Positions 34,644 to 42,189 of a stretch of DNA of 64,000 nt are shown here, piece by piece. Position numbers and translations under genes: made by a program. The stretch is from Guyparkeria sp016278265 (GTDB lineage: Bacteria > Pseudomonadota > Gammaproteobacteria > Halothiobacillales > Halothiobacillaceae). Position 1 is the stretch's first letter. Each line of letters starts with the position of its first letter. Under the pieces are notes generated by a model. That model was given only the letters and a program-made list of their open reading frames with translations. It searched no databases and was not told the origin of the DNA. The stretch is taken from assembly GCF_044582145.1 (NCBI RefSeq), contig NZ_JBDODO010000003.1; one strand, written 5' to 3'.

Positions 34644-35342
34644 TCAGCGGGGCGGGGAAATCAGTTGCGCTTGCATGTCCTCGAGTCGCCGCGACCAATC
34701 GGCCAACACCGCGTCCATGTCCAGCGGACACTCGCTCAGGACATGCCGGTCGCGATCGGCCAGCACCTCCGGATCGGGCCAGTCGTCGGAATCGGCCGTC
34801 AAGGCACGATCCCGCAACTCGAGCAACTCGCGGATCTGTGGCATCAACAGCGCCACCAGGGCGGTCAACCACCGCCCCACCAGCCACGACGGGCGAGCCC
34901 GGTTGATCTCGAAGCCATTCGGCAACAGGGCCAGCAACTCCGCCGCGGGACGAACCGTTTCACCGGTCACCCAGCCGTTGGTAGTAAACAGGCGTTGCGC
35001 ACGCCCTTGACGGTCCATCGACACCGCGGCCACGTGGGCAAAGCCCGGCTCGTCCTCGTCGGCAACGAACAAGTGGAAGTGGCCGTGCTCGCTGGATGCC
35101 CACTCGGCCGGGTCATGCGCGTGATAGTAGAAACGCGCCCCACTGACCGGATCCCGGGCGTCGTCCTGTGGAAAGTGCGCCCAGTAGTCGAAGCCCTCTT
35201 CCGGGTGGTCCCGGAACAATTCGGTGAGCACGGTCTGGTTATCAGCGGCCAGGGCCGACTGAATCGAGCGCCATTCGTCACCGGCCGCAAGACCGGCATC
35301 GAGCCAATCATCGGGCAAGGCGTGGTTTGGTGCGTCACTCAT
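34644..35342 (-). CDS. Conserved hypothetical protein (DUF6969-like)
   Basis: A 232-residue, soluble, acidic protein without a signal peptide. Visible features: an Asp/Tyr/His-rich segment FDYWAHFPQDDARDP, a GARFYYHAHD segment, HGHFHLFV, and a long region with LLALLPNGFEIN and RPSWLVGRWLTALVALLMPQI. The HxHFHxF and YYHAH elements recall the DUF6969 group, but I cannot confirm this. The histidine-rich pattern might bind a metal. It starts 31 bp after the Cys-repeat gene on the same strand, with no terminator between, so the two are likely co-transcribed. Confidence 0.65.
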   Translation of the reverse strand: MSDAPNHALPDDWLDAGLAAGDEWRSIQSALAADNQTVLTELFRDHPEEGFDYWAHFPQDDARDPVSGARFYYHAHDPAEWASSEHGHFHLFVADEDEPGFAHVAAVSMDRQGRAQRLFTTNGWVTGETVRPAAELLALLPNGFEINRARPSWLVGRWLTALVALLMPQIRELLELRDRALTADSDDWPDPEVLADRDRHVLSECPLDMDAVLADWSRRLEDMQAQLISPPR

Positions 35343-35373
35343 CGAGACAACTCAGCCCGTGACGGACACTCGG

Positions 35374-35874
35374 TTACTGACCGCCCGGCGCACAGGGATT
35401 GCCGCCACGCCCCGACGGCGCGCACGGGTTGCCACCACGGGCAGCGGGTGCACAGGGATTGCCACCGCGAGCGTCCGGGGCGCAAGGATTGCCACCTCGG
35501 CTTGACGGCGCACAGGGGTTGCCACCGCGGGCCGAGGGTGCGCAGGGGTTGCCGCCCCGGGCCGACGGCGCACAGGGATTACCGCCGCGAGCCGATGGTG
35601 CGCACGGGTTGCCACCCCGGGCCGACGGCGCACACGGATTACCGCCGCGAGCCGATGGTGCGCACGGGTTGCCACCACGGGCAGAGGGCGCACAGGGGTT
35701 TCCACCGCGGGAAGACGGGGCGCAGGGATTACCGCCCCGGGTCTGCGCCGCCGCCGATAGCGGCAACATGGTGGTTGCGGCAAGCGACGCGCCCACGGTG
35801 AACGCCATTGCCGGCATGGACAACTTGAGCGCGCGGCGCGCGCGCGCCTGTCGGGCGATCTTCTTCGATTCCAT
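35374..35874 (-). CDS. Exported protein of twelve cysteine decapeptide repeats (RGGNPCAPxx)
   Basis: A 166-residue protein. Residues 1-45 form an export signal with a long basic n-region (MESKKIARQARARRALKLS), a hydrophobic core and an AAA-QT end. Residues 46-165 are twelve exact-length repeats with the consensus R-G-G-N-P-C-A-P-S-A; only positions 9-10 vary (SS, SA, DA, AA, SG, GG). Each repeat has one cysteine, giving 12, and no other cysteine is present. There is no catalytic domain. I recognise no family. Twelve regularly spaced thiols in the periplasm could carry sulfane sulfur, bind metal or cross-link. It follows the YeeE/YedE genes by 71 bp and precedes a conserved hypothetical gene. 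Confidence 0.8.
   Translation of the reverse strand: MESKKIARQARARRALKLSMPAMAFTVGASLAATTMLPLSAAAQTRGGNPCAPSSRGGNPCAPSARGGNPCAPSARGGNPCAPSARGGNPCAPSARGGNPCAPSARGGNPCAPSARGGNPCAPSSRGGNPCAPDARGGNPCAPAARGGNPCAPSGRGGNPCAPGGQ
35380..35739 (-). repeat. Tandem 30-bp coding repeat array, 12 units
   Basis: The codons for the decapeptides form 12 in-phase 30-bp units. A higher-order 60-bp period is visible: the blocks starting at 35581 and 35641 are identical over their first 36 bases. That suggests recent duplication of two-unit blocks within an older array, and copy number may vary between strains. Confidence 0.9.
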
Positions 35875-35945
35875 CTAATCCACTCTCCTCTAACAAGGGC
35901 GGGCGACCGGACAGCCATCCCGCAAAATCACGCGGTGCTCTCCGC

Positions 35946-36611
35946 TTAATCGGCGTCGGTGCGGCGCGCGGCGCTGGCCTCTCGACCCAGGTCGCGACCG
36001 AGCTCGTCACTCTCGCCGGGGTCTCGCCCTTCGGTGATGTCCTCGGCGGTGTAGACACCGTGACTGCGCTGCTCGAGGGCGCGACCGGCAAAGAAACCGC
36101 CCGCCAGCACTAGCAGCATCGCCGCCACTACCAGCCATGGCGAGACGCCCAGCAATTCCGGCACGGTGCGGGCCGATACCTGCGCCCCAGTGACCGCGGC
36201 CTGAATGAAGTCGCTGTCATAGACGCCGGCGAAGGCCCAGACACCGATGACCATGCCGAGCATGAACACCAACCCGTCGATCCGACCACTACCGAACCCG
36301 ACCACGGACGTGCCGGGACAGTAGCCACCAATGGCGAAACCGGCCCCGATCAGCACCGCGCCCAGCACGGTGCCCCAGAGGTACATTTCGGCGACATAGA
36401 AACCCTGCGCGCCAAAGGTGTTGTTCACCTGCAGCAACAGGATGCCGATCGCCGCAACAATGATCGCCGAGAACATGACCTTGAACACCGACCAGTCGGT
36501 GAGGCGAAACTGGGCGGTGAGTTTGCAGGGGGAGCCAAAGCCGGCCTGCTCGAGCACGAAGCCGAACAGCAGGCCGGTGGCCAGTGCGGTACCCGCGGTG
36601 CCGTAATCCAT
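35946..36611 (-). CDS. YeeE/YedE-type sulfur transporter, C-terminal half protein
   Basis: A 221-residue membrane protein with about five membrane segments and the family's cysteine motifs: QAGFGSPCKLTAQ near residue 25 and IGGYCPGTSVVG near 105. The final ~45 residues are a charged cytoplasmic tail. YeeE/YedE (TsuA-like) proteins pass thiosulfate or sulfane sulfur across the membrane through conserved cysteines. In one-chain members both halves are fused; here they are separate genes overlapping by one base (TAATG), like PmpA/PmpB pairs. Start at 36611 follows GGAGGG. Confidence 0.88.
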   Translation of the reverse strand: MDYGTAGTALATGLLFGFVLEQAGFGSPCKLTAQFRLTDWSVFKVMFSAIIVAAIGILLLQVNNTFGAQGFYVAEMYLWGTVLGAVLIGAGFAIGGYCPGTSVVGFGSGRIDGLVFMLGMVIGVWAFAGVYDSDFIQAAVTGAQVSARTVPELLGVSPWLVVAAMLLVLAGGFFAGRALEQRSHGVYTAEDITEGRDPGESDELGRDLGREASAARRTDAD

Positions 36612-37123
36612 TACCAAACCCTCCGCATCAACAGACTGACCAGAATCCCGACCACGAAGAATACGATCAGGAAGACGAAACCGGCCACGCCCAGCATGGC
36701 GGTATTGGACAGGCCGACGCCGCTGGTGCAGCCGGCCGCCAGCCGCGAACCGAACCCGGCCAGCAGACCCCCACCCAGGGCGAGCAACAGGCGCGGCGCA
36801 ACACTGATGCGACCGGAGCCACGGTCGACCTTGACCCGAAAGCGCCCGGAGGAGACCGCCGCGAGGATGGCGCCGACCAGGGTGCCGATAGCGGCGACCA
36901 CGATCCACGCCGCGAGCGGGTTGCCCTGGGCCATGCCACCGAGGTAGGCGTTCTCACGGGTGGCCTCGGGCGCAACCTGCAAACCGACCTCGGTGGCCAC
37001 ACGGGCGAAGGCACCGGACGAACCCATGCCATTACCCACCAGCACGAAAGTGAGCAAGACAACCAGGCCGAGCACGATGCCGGCGACGAAGGGGGGCCAT
37101 AACGGCCTAACTTGGCAAGACAT
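36611..37123 (-). CDS. YeeE/YedE-type sulfur transporter, N-terminal half protein
   Basis: A 170-residue membrane protein with about four membrane segments: FVAGIVLGLVVLLTFVLVG, WIVVAAIGTLVGAILAA, LLLALGGGLLAGFGSRLA and the last hydrophobic stretch before MRRVW. The family cysteine motif is AAGCTSGVGLS. An extra cysteine is at position 3 (MSCQ). AGGAGG precedes the ATG. It pairs with the next gene to make a full transporter. Confidence 0.88.
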   Translation of the reverse strand: MSCQVRPLWPPFVAGIVLGLVVLLTFVLVGNGMGSSGAFARVATEVGLQVAPEATRENAYLGGMAQGNPLAAWIVVAAIGTLVGAILAAVSSGRFRVKVDRGSGRISVAPRLLLALGGGLLAGFGSRLAAGCTSGVGLSNTAMLGVAGFVFLIVFFVVGILVSLLMRRVW

Positions 37124-37171
37124 TCCCTGCTGGACCTCCTGGAATCAGCAATTGAAGAAAACATTCCTTGA

Positions 37172-37194
37172 AGGCCCGCCAATCCGGCGGGCCT
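37172..37194 (-). terminator. Hairpin between the metallo-hydrolase and YeeE genes
   Basis: Perfect 9-bp stem AGGCCCGCC/GGCGGGCCT with a 5-nt loop. The following minus-strand sequence is only weakly T-rich (TTCAAGGAATGTTTTC), so it may attenuate or stabilise mRNA rather than stop transcription fully. Confidence 0.5.
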
Positions 37195-37240
37195 GTCGAC
37201 ATCACCCTCAGTAGGCGGGTCTCACCCCGCCACGATCCCG

Positions 37241-38266
37241 TTAAAAGGCAGCTGCTTCGGCCTCGAGGAACGCGAGCGACGCGTACTTGCCGATGTTCTC
37301 GTCGAAACCGTTGGTCACGCGGGCGTAGTACTGCACCCGCTCGTCCTCCAGCGCATAGGCCTTGGCCTGTCCTGGGCCGGCCATGTCCTCGACGGCCTTC
37401 TCGGCGGACTCGTAGATACCCTGGAAAAAGATTCGGTTATGTTCGATCAGGTCAGTGGCCGGGAAGCCGTGCGCCGGGATCCAGTAGGCCCCCGGTACGT
37501 TCTGCTCCAAAGCATCGAACGCCTTGAACGTCCCGAGGAAACTGCCGTCGTCCATGAAGGCGATACGGTTGTTCATGGCGATGTCACCGACATGAACGAT
37601 CTTCTTCTCAACCAGCTCGAGACTGATATCCGACGGGGTGTGCGCGGTGCCGTAGAAGTGCACCCGAATCGTGAGATCGCCGAAGTCGAGCTCGTCACCG
37701 TGGCCGACCACCTTGTTCGGTGGCGTCACCACGGTGCCCTCGATCGCGTTGCCCGTGGAGCGCTCCATCAGGCTGACCCAGAACTCGCCCTGGTTGGTGC
37801 GGATCGCCGACGCGGTCTTCTCGTGCGCGTAGATCGGCACGTCCGGATTCTCGTTGACGAAGGCGTGGTTACCCAGCCAGTGATCGCCGTGATAGTGCGT
37901 ATTGAAGACCGCCACGATAGGCTTTTCAGTGAGCTCGCGTATCTGGCGCAAGGCCATGCGACCAATCTGCAAGGATGCACCGCTGTCGATCACCACGACG
38001 CCCTTTTCCGTGATCGCGAAGGTGACGTTGCTCATCATCCCCTGGTTTTCCTCGGACGGGAAACCCCAAGGCGAGACGATCACGTAGACGTTCTCGGTGA
38101 TCTCGGTGGCCGGGATGTCCGGCATCGGCGGGCCTTCGATCACCAGCTTTTCCTCGGCGAACACACGCGAGGACCACGACAGGGGCGCGGCAGCCAGGCC
38201 GGCGGTGACCCCGATGTTGCGCAAAAAGCGGCGGCGCGTTGCCAGGAACTGCTCTTTGAATTCCAT
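37241..38266 (-). CDS. Tat-exported metallo-beta-lactamase-fold hydrolase (SoxH-like)
   Basis: A 341-residue periplasmic protein. The N-terminus carries a twin-arginine signal (ATRRRFLRNIGVTAG). The MBL-fold zinc site is complete: THYHGDHWLGN, the downstream histidine in FYGTAHTPSDIS, the bridging aspartate in VHVGDIAMN and the last histidine in IPAHGFP. The family resembles SoxH and the metallohydrolases near Sox, quinoprotein and YeeE genes in sulfur oxidisers; a glutathione- or sulfur-linked thioester substrate is possible but unknown. Start at 38266 follows GGAGGAG. It is the first gene of the minus-strand cluster. Confidence 0.85.
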   Translation of the reverse strand: MEFKEQFLATRRRFLRNIGVTAGLAAAPLSWSSRVFAEEKLVIEGPPMPDIPATEITENVYVIVSPWGFPSEENQGMMSNVTFAITEKGVVVIDSGASLQIGRMALRQIRELTEKPIVAVFNTHYHGDHWLGNHAFVNENPDVPIYAHEKTASAIRTNQGEFWVSLMERSTGNAIEGTVVTPPNKVVGHGDELDFGDLTIRVHFYGTAHTPSDISLELVEKKIVHVGDIAMNNRIAFMDDGSFLGTFKAFDALEQNVPGAYWIPAHGFPATDLIEHNRIFFQGIYESAEKAVEDMAGPGQAKAYALEDERVQYYARVTNGFDENIGKYASLAFLEAEAAAF

Positions 38267-38377
38267 TGCTTTCTCCTCCGGTGTGCCCGCTTTCGCCATC
38301 GGGGACTCCACGCCGAACCGGCCGTTCGACGAGACCGTTTCGGGGGCGAGCAGGCCACGTTTATTAGCTGTCTCTAA

Positions 38378-38406
38378 ATAATGATCGCCGTGTCCCGAAA
38401 TTTCAA
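38378..38406 (-). promoter_or_regulatory. Sigma-70 promoter for the metallo-hydrolase/YeeE cluster
   Basis: On the minus strand TTGAAA and CATTAT are separated by exactly 17 bp, about 110 bp upstream of the first gene. It lies in the 245-bp region shared with the divergent zur gene, which otherwise shows nothing I recognise. Confidence 0.55.
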
Positions 38407-38511
38407 CGTTGTGGCGATCGACATTGTTGATCCGACGTCAGGTTTTCTTCTGTCCATGATGCCGGGCAACTACACTATGATGCCTCATTGATTCTGGATA
38501 GCGGCGAATTC

Positions 38512-39009
38512 ATGTCTTGCGCCCATCACGACCAGTGCATCGACGATGCCCTCGCCCGCGCCGAGGCAATCTGCGCCCGTTCCGGCGCGCGCCTGACGCC
38601 CATCCGGCGCCATGTACTGCGCGAGGTCTGGTCCAGCCACGAGGCCACCAAGGCCTATGACCTGATCGAACGTCTCTCCAGACACGGCGAACAGGTAAAG
38701 CCCCCCACCGTCTACCGAGCGCTCGACTTCCTGCTCGAACAGGGCCTGATCCACCGCATCGAGAGCCTCAATGCCTTCGTCGGCTGTGAACACCCGCAGG
38801 AGCCGCACCAAGCCATCCTGCTGATCTGCGATCAATGCGGCGACATCCTCGAGGAGGACAACCCGGCCGTGCATGCCGCCCTCGACGATCTCGCCCACCA
38901 GTCGGGCTTTGCGCCCCGCTCGGCGGTGATTGAAGTGCGCGGCCTGTGCCGAGCCTGTCGGACCGCCCCAACACCCCCCTCCACCACGTCAAGCGATCAC
39001 ACCGCATGA
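38512..39009 (+). CDS. zur: Zinc uptake regulator Zur (Fur family)
   Basis: A 165-residue winged-helix repressor. The DNA-binding part has RLTPIRRHVLREVWSS and KPPTVYRALDFLLEQGLIHRIES, nearly identical to the Zur consensus. Zinc-ligand candidates are CEHPQEPH, the structural ICDQCG pair and the C-terminal CRAC pair. The start at 38512 gives a Zur-like N-terminus (MSCAHHDQC); the more upstream in-frame codons have no homology. The stop overlaps the methyltransferase start (ATGA). No zinc transporter lies nearby. Confidence 0.9.
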   Translation: MSCAHHDQCIDDALARAEAICARSGARLTPIRRHVLREVWSSHEATKAYDLIERLSRHGEQVKPPTVYRALDFLLEQGLIHRIESLNAFVGCEHPQEPHQAILLICDQCGDILEEDNPAVHAALDDLAHQSGFAPRSAVIEVRGLCRACRTAPTPPSTTSSDHTA

Positions 39010-39605
39010 AGCCAGCGCCCAACGCCAAAACTATCGCCGCCCTGCGTCGCGACCAGATTCTCGACTGCGAACTGCTCGGCCAACGTCTGACCCTTCACTC
39101 CACCTGGGGCCTGTTCTCCCCGCGCGAGGTGGACGCCGGCACCCGCCTGCTGCTAGAGCACACCCCGATTCCGCCGGCTGGCAGCACCATTATCGACCTC
39201 GGATGCGGCTACGGCCCCATCGGGGCCACCATGGCCAAGGCCTGCCCGGATGGCCACGTCATCTTGCTGGACAAGGATTTTGTCGCGATCGACTACGCCC
39301 AGGGCAATCTGGGCCGCAATCGGCTGGAGAACGCCGAGGCCCGGTTGTCGAACGGCCTGTCGGCCGTGGATGGCGAGAAATTCGATCGGCTCTACTCGAA
39401 CGTACCGGCCAAGGTAGGCAAGGAGATGTGGCAGATCATGTTGTTCGACACCTGGCGGGGCCTCAACCGCGGCGGCGAGGTCTGGTTCGTGTCGATCAAT
39501 GGCCTGCGCGAATACTTCAAGCGCACGATGAAGGAACAGTTCGGCAACTACGAGAAGATCAAGCAGGGCAAGACCTACACCGTGCACCGCGCCGTGAAGG
39601 CATGA
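39006..39605 (+). CDS. RsmC/YbxB-like class I SAM methyltransferase
   Basis: A 199-residue methyltransferase of the small-domain (MTS) group. Motif I is IIDLGCGYGPIG, the acidic ribose-binding loop is VILLDKDFVAIDYA, and the motif IV position reads YSNVPAKVGKEM instead of the usual NPPF/NPPIRAGK. RsmC-type enzymes methylate guanine N2 in 16S rRNA; the altered motif IV makes the substrate uncertain. It is coupled to zur by an ATGA overlap, so both are made together. Confidence 0.8.
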   Translation: MKPAPNAKTIAALRRDQILDCELLGQRLTLHSTWGLFSPREVDAGTRLLLEHTPIPPAGSTIIDLGCGYGPIGATMAKACPDGHVILLDKDFVAIDYAQGNLGRNRLENAEARLSNGLSAVDGEKFDRLYSNVPAKVGKEMWQIMLFDTWRGLNRGGEVWFVSINGLREYFKRTMKEQFGNYEKIKQGKTYTVHRAVKA

Positions 39606-39639
39606 GGGCTGACGCCAGCTAGCGACAACGACGGAAAGG

Positions 39640-39696
39640 CCGGGATGCCATCCCGGATGCAAGTTCCGCTTGCGCTCGCGACGGACAAGGATGTCC
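39640..39696. repeat. Cluster of three small hairpins between convergent genes
   Basis: Three stems in 57 bp: CCGGGAT-GCC-ATCCCGG (39640-39656), GCAAG-N5-CTTGC (39659-39673) and GGACA-N4-TGTCC (39683-39696). They sit between the methyltransferase and metW stops. No T tract follows, so they are not standard terminators; they may be a dispersed repeat. Confidence 0.5.
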
Positions 39697-39752
39697 CGAG
39701 TCCGCACGCATTGCGGCAATCGGGTGGCTCCAAGCCGTTTGCCGGGGCGCTA

Positions 39753-40358
39753 TCAGACCACCCGCTTGCGGATGCGATAGATCGCGTGCTCGCCGAACCA
39801 GTTGGGCAGCGCCCGCAGCAGCGGTGAGCTGCGGCGATTCTGGTCGACCACGGCCCGGTCGAGGATCTCGATGCCCAGCCCCTCGCAAAGCGACTCGAAG
39901 TCGCGCAGCGTGCAGAGGTGAATGTTGGGCGTGTTGTACCAGGGATTGGGCAGCGCCTTGGTGGTCGGCATCATGCCCTGCACCCCCAACTGCCAGCGAT
40001 TGCGCCAGTAGCCCATATTGGGGAAGGTAACGATGCCCTCCGAGGCGATATCCAGCATTTCCCCTAGCAGGCGCTCGGGACGCCGAATGGCCTGAATCGT
40101 CTGGCTGACCAGCACGTAATCAAAGCTGTGCTGGCCGAACCAATCGCGGATGCCATCGTCGAGATCCGCCTGAATGATGTTCAGGTCGGCCGCCACGCCG
40201 CGGGCGACGCGCTCGTCGTCGACCTCCATGCCCACCCCGCGCACCGAGCGCTTGGCGATCAGGTGACGAAGGAGCGCCCCGTCGCCGCAGCCCAGGTCGA
40301 GCACGCGAGCGTCCTCGCGAATCCAACCAGTGACAATATCCCAGTCGGGACGGTTCAT
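39753..40358 (-). CDS. metW: Methionine biosynthesis protein MetW
   Basis: A 201-residue methyltransferase-fold protein with VLDLGCGDGALLRHL, VSQTIQAIRRPERLL, VTFPNMGYWRNRW and LPNPWYNTPNIHLCT. MetW accompanies MetX in proteobacteria and is needed for its full activity in some species. Its ATG overlaps the metX stop (ATGA). Confidence 0.95.
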   Translation of the reverse strand: MNRPDWDIVTGWIREDARVLDLGCGDGALLRHLIAKRSVRGVGMEVDDERVARGVAADLNIIQADLDDGIRDWFGQHSFDYVLVSQTIQAIRRPERLLGEMLDIASEGIVTFPNMGYWRNRWQLGVQGMMPTTKALPNPWYNTPNIHLCTLRDFESLCEGLGIEILDRAVVDQNRRSSPLLRALPNWFGEHAIYRIRKRVV

Positions 40359-41548
40359 TCGACACCCTCCTCGGTCATGGTGCGGGCGATATTGTCGAAG
40401 TAGCCGCGCAGTACCTGGTGGTAATAGGGAATCGGCATCAGGAAGGCATCGTGCCCCTGGTGCGCCTCGACCTCGGCATAGGAGACCGACTTACCGGTGG
40501 CCAGCAGCGCCCGGACGATCTCCTTCGAGCGCACCGGCGAGAAGCGCCAGTCGGAGGTGAACGACACCACCAGGAAACGGGCGGTCGCTGGCGCCAGCGC
40601 GGTGGCAAGGTCGTCGTCGGCCTCGGCGGCCGGGTCGAAGTAGTCCAACGCCTTGGTCATCAACAGGTAGGTGTTGGCGTCGAAACGGTCGACGAAGCTC
40701 GTACCCTGGTAGCGCAGGTAGGACTCCACCTGGAACTCGACATCGAAGCCGTACTGCACCTTGCCCGAACGCAGTTCGCGGCCGAACTTCGCCCGCATGG
40801 CGTCGTCGGACAAATAGGTGATGTGACCGAGCATGCGCGCGAGCATCAGGCCCCGCCGCGGGATCGCGCCGTGCTCGGCGTAGCGCCCGTCGTGGAAATC
40901 CGGGTCGGTGATGATCGCCTGGCGAGCGACTTCGTTGAAGGCGATATTCTGCGCCGAGAGCTTCGGCGCCGCGGCGATGACGACCGCGTGGGCGATCGCC
41001 TCGGGATAGCTGATCGCCCACTGCATTACCTGCATGCCACCGAGACTGCCGCCGGTAACCGCCGCCCAACGGGAAATACCCAGCCGGCGCATCAGCGCGT
41101 GCTGGCTGTTGACCCAGTCGCGCACGGTGAGGATGGGAAAGTCCGGGCCGTACGGTCGTCCCGTCTCCGGGTTATCCGACAATGGCCCGGTCGAGCCCTT
41201 GCAGCCGCCCAGATTGTTCACGCAGACGACGAAGAACCGATCGGTATCGATTGGCTTGCCCGGGCCGATGGCGGTATCCCACCAGCCCGGCTTGCGGTCC
41301 TCGGGGCGATGACGACCGGCAGCGTGATGATCGCCCGACAGCGCGTGACAGATGAGCACGGCGTTGTCGGCACGCGCGTTGAGCTCGCCGTAGGTCTCGT
41401 AGACCAGGTCGTATTCCTCGATCCGGCGACCACAGTCGAGCAGCAGCGGCGTGTCGATGTGCGCGGTCTGCGGCTCGACCAACCCGACCGAACCCGGCTG
41501 GTGCGTCGCGCCGCCAACCGGCGGATTTTTTGCGGTGGATTCGCTCAT
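40355..41548 (-). CDS. metX: Homoserine O-succinyltransferase MetX (MetXS type)
   Basis: An alpha/beta-hydrolase-fold acyltransferase of 397 residues, first step of methionine synthesis from homoserine. Catalytic triad candidates: Ser in TGGSLGGMQVMQW, Asp in SFTSDWRFSP and His in AHQGHDAFLMP. Gammaproteobacterial MetX linked to MetW mostly uses succinyl-CoA (MetXS) despite its fold, so I favour succinyl over acetyl; the acyl donor is inferred. ATG 41548 follows AAGAGG. It is 17 bp after yggT. Confidence 0.94.
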   Translation of the reverse strand: MSESTAKNPPVGGATHQPGSVGLVEPQTAHIDTPLLLDCGRRIEEYDLVYETYGELNARADNAVLICHALSGDHHAAGRHRPEDRKPGWWDTAIGPGKPIDTDRFFVVCVNNLGGCKGSTGPLSDNPETGRPYGPDFPILTVRDWVNSQHALMRRLGISRWAAVTGGSLGGMQVMQWAISYPEAIAHAVVIAAAPKLSAQNIAFNEVARQAIITDPDFHDGRYAEHGAIPRRGLMLARMLGHITYLSDDAMRAKFGRELRSGKVQYGFDVEFQVESYLRYQGTSFVDRFDANTYLLMTKALDYFDPAAEADDDLATALAPATARFLVVSFTSDWRFSPVRSKEIVRALLATGKSVSYAEVEAHQGHDAFLMPIPYYHQVLRGYFDNIARTMTEEGVE

Positions 41549-41565
41549 CAACGTCCTCTTGGCGT

Positions 41566-42117
41566 TCAGCCCATCAGCAGGTTGCCGACCACCATCTTGG
41601 CCACCTGGATGATCAACAACACGGCCAGCGGCGAAAGATCGATCCCGCCGATCGGCGGCAGTACGCGCCGGACGGGGTCGACCACCGGGTCGGTGAGATC
41701 GGCGAGGAAGGCCACGCCGGGCGAGCGGTCATTACCCAGCCAGGAGGCCACCGCTCGCAGCAACACCGTCCAGAAGAACAGGTTGGTCACCGCCAGGAAC
41801 GTGAAGTAGATCGTGCCGATCAACACGCCGGTGCCGGTCATGCCGACACCCTGCATCGCGGTGATCGCCCAAACCATCAGGGCCACCATCACGACGCCGA
41901 GCAGCAGCGCAGCCAAATCGTGGCGGCCGACCGGCTTGATCACCGTGCGCAGCGGGTTGAGCACCGGATCGGTGATCTTGACGATCGCCTGGCTCACCGG
42001 GTTGTAGAAGTTCGCCCGGAACAGTTGCAGGAAATACCGGATGAAGGCGACGAAGGCCACCAGTTCGAAAAGCACCCGGACCAGAAAAACGCTCGGATCC
42101 CCGAAACTACCGCTCAT
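41566..42117 (-). CDS. YggT family membrane protein
   Basis: A 183-residue inner-membrane protein made of two YggT repeats, each with hydrophobic helices and the motif DPVLNPLRTVIKP or DPVVDPVRRVLPP. Function is not firmly known; the family has been tied to ion homeostasis or osmotic stress. The position after proC and before metXW is conserved in gammaproteobacteria. Confidence 0.93.
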   Translation of the reverse strand: MSGSFGDPSVFLVRVLFELVAFVAFIRYFLQLFRANFYNPVSQAIVKITDPVLNPLRTVIKPVGRHDLAALLLGVVMVALMVWAITAMQGVGMTGTGVLIGTIYFTFLAVTNLFFWTVLLRAVASWLGNDRSPGVAFLADLTDPVVDPVRRVLPPIGGIDLSPLAVLLIIQVAKMVVGNLLMG

Positions 42118-42189
42118 GCAGAACTACTCGACAGGTTGATGGTTGGGGCCGGCAGGCCAGCCCGAAAACGCCCGGCTCAATCGACCGGT

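Noticed and set aside
35380..35739. A 30-bp periodic array that resembles a CRISPR in its spacing
   Set aside because: The period is exactly ten codons in phase with an open reading frame, units are contiguous with no unique spacers, and no cas genes are present.
35399..35878. A long open frame on the opposite strand of the Cys-repeat gene, also repetitive (LPPR-type units)
   Set aside because: It is the mirror of the 30-bp array, has no signal peptide or ribosome site, and lies antisense to a gene with both.
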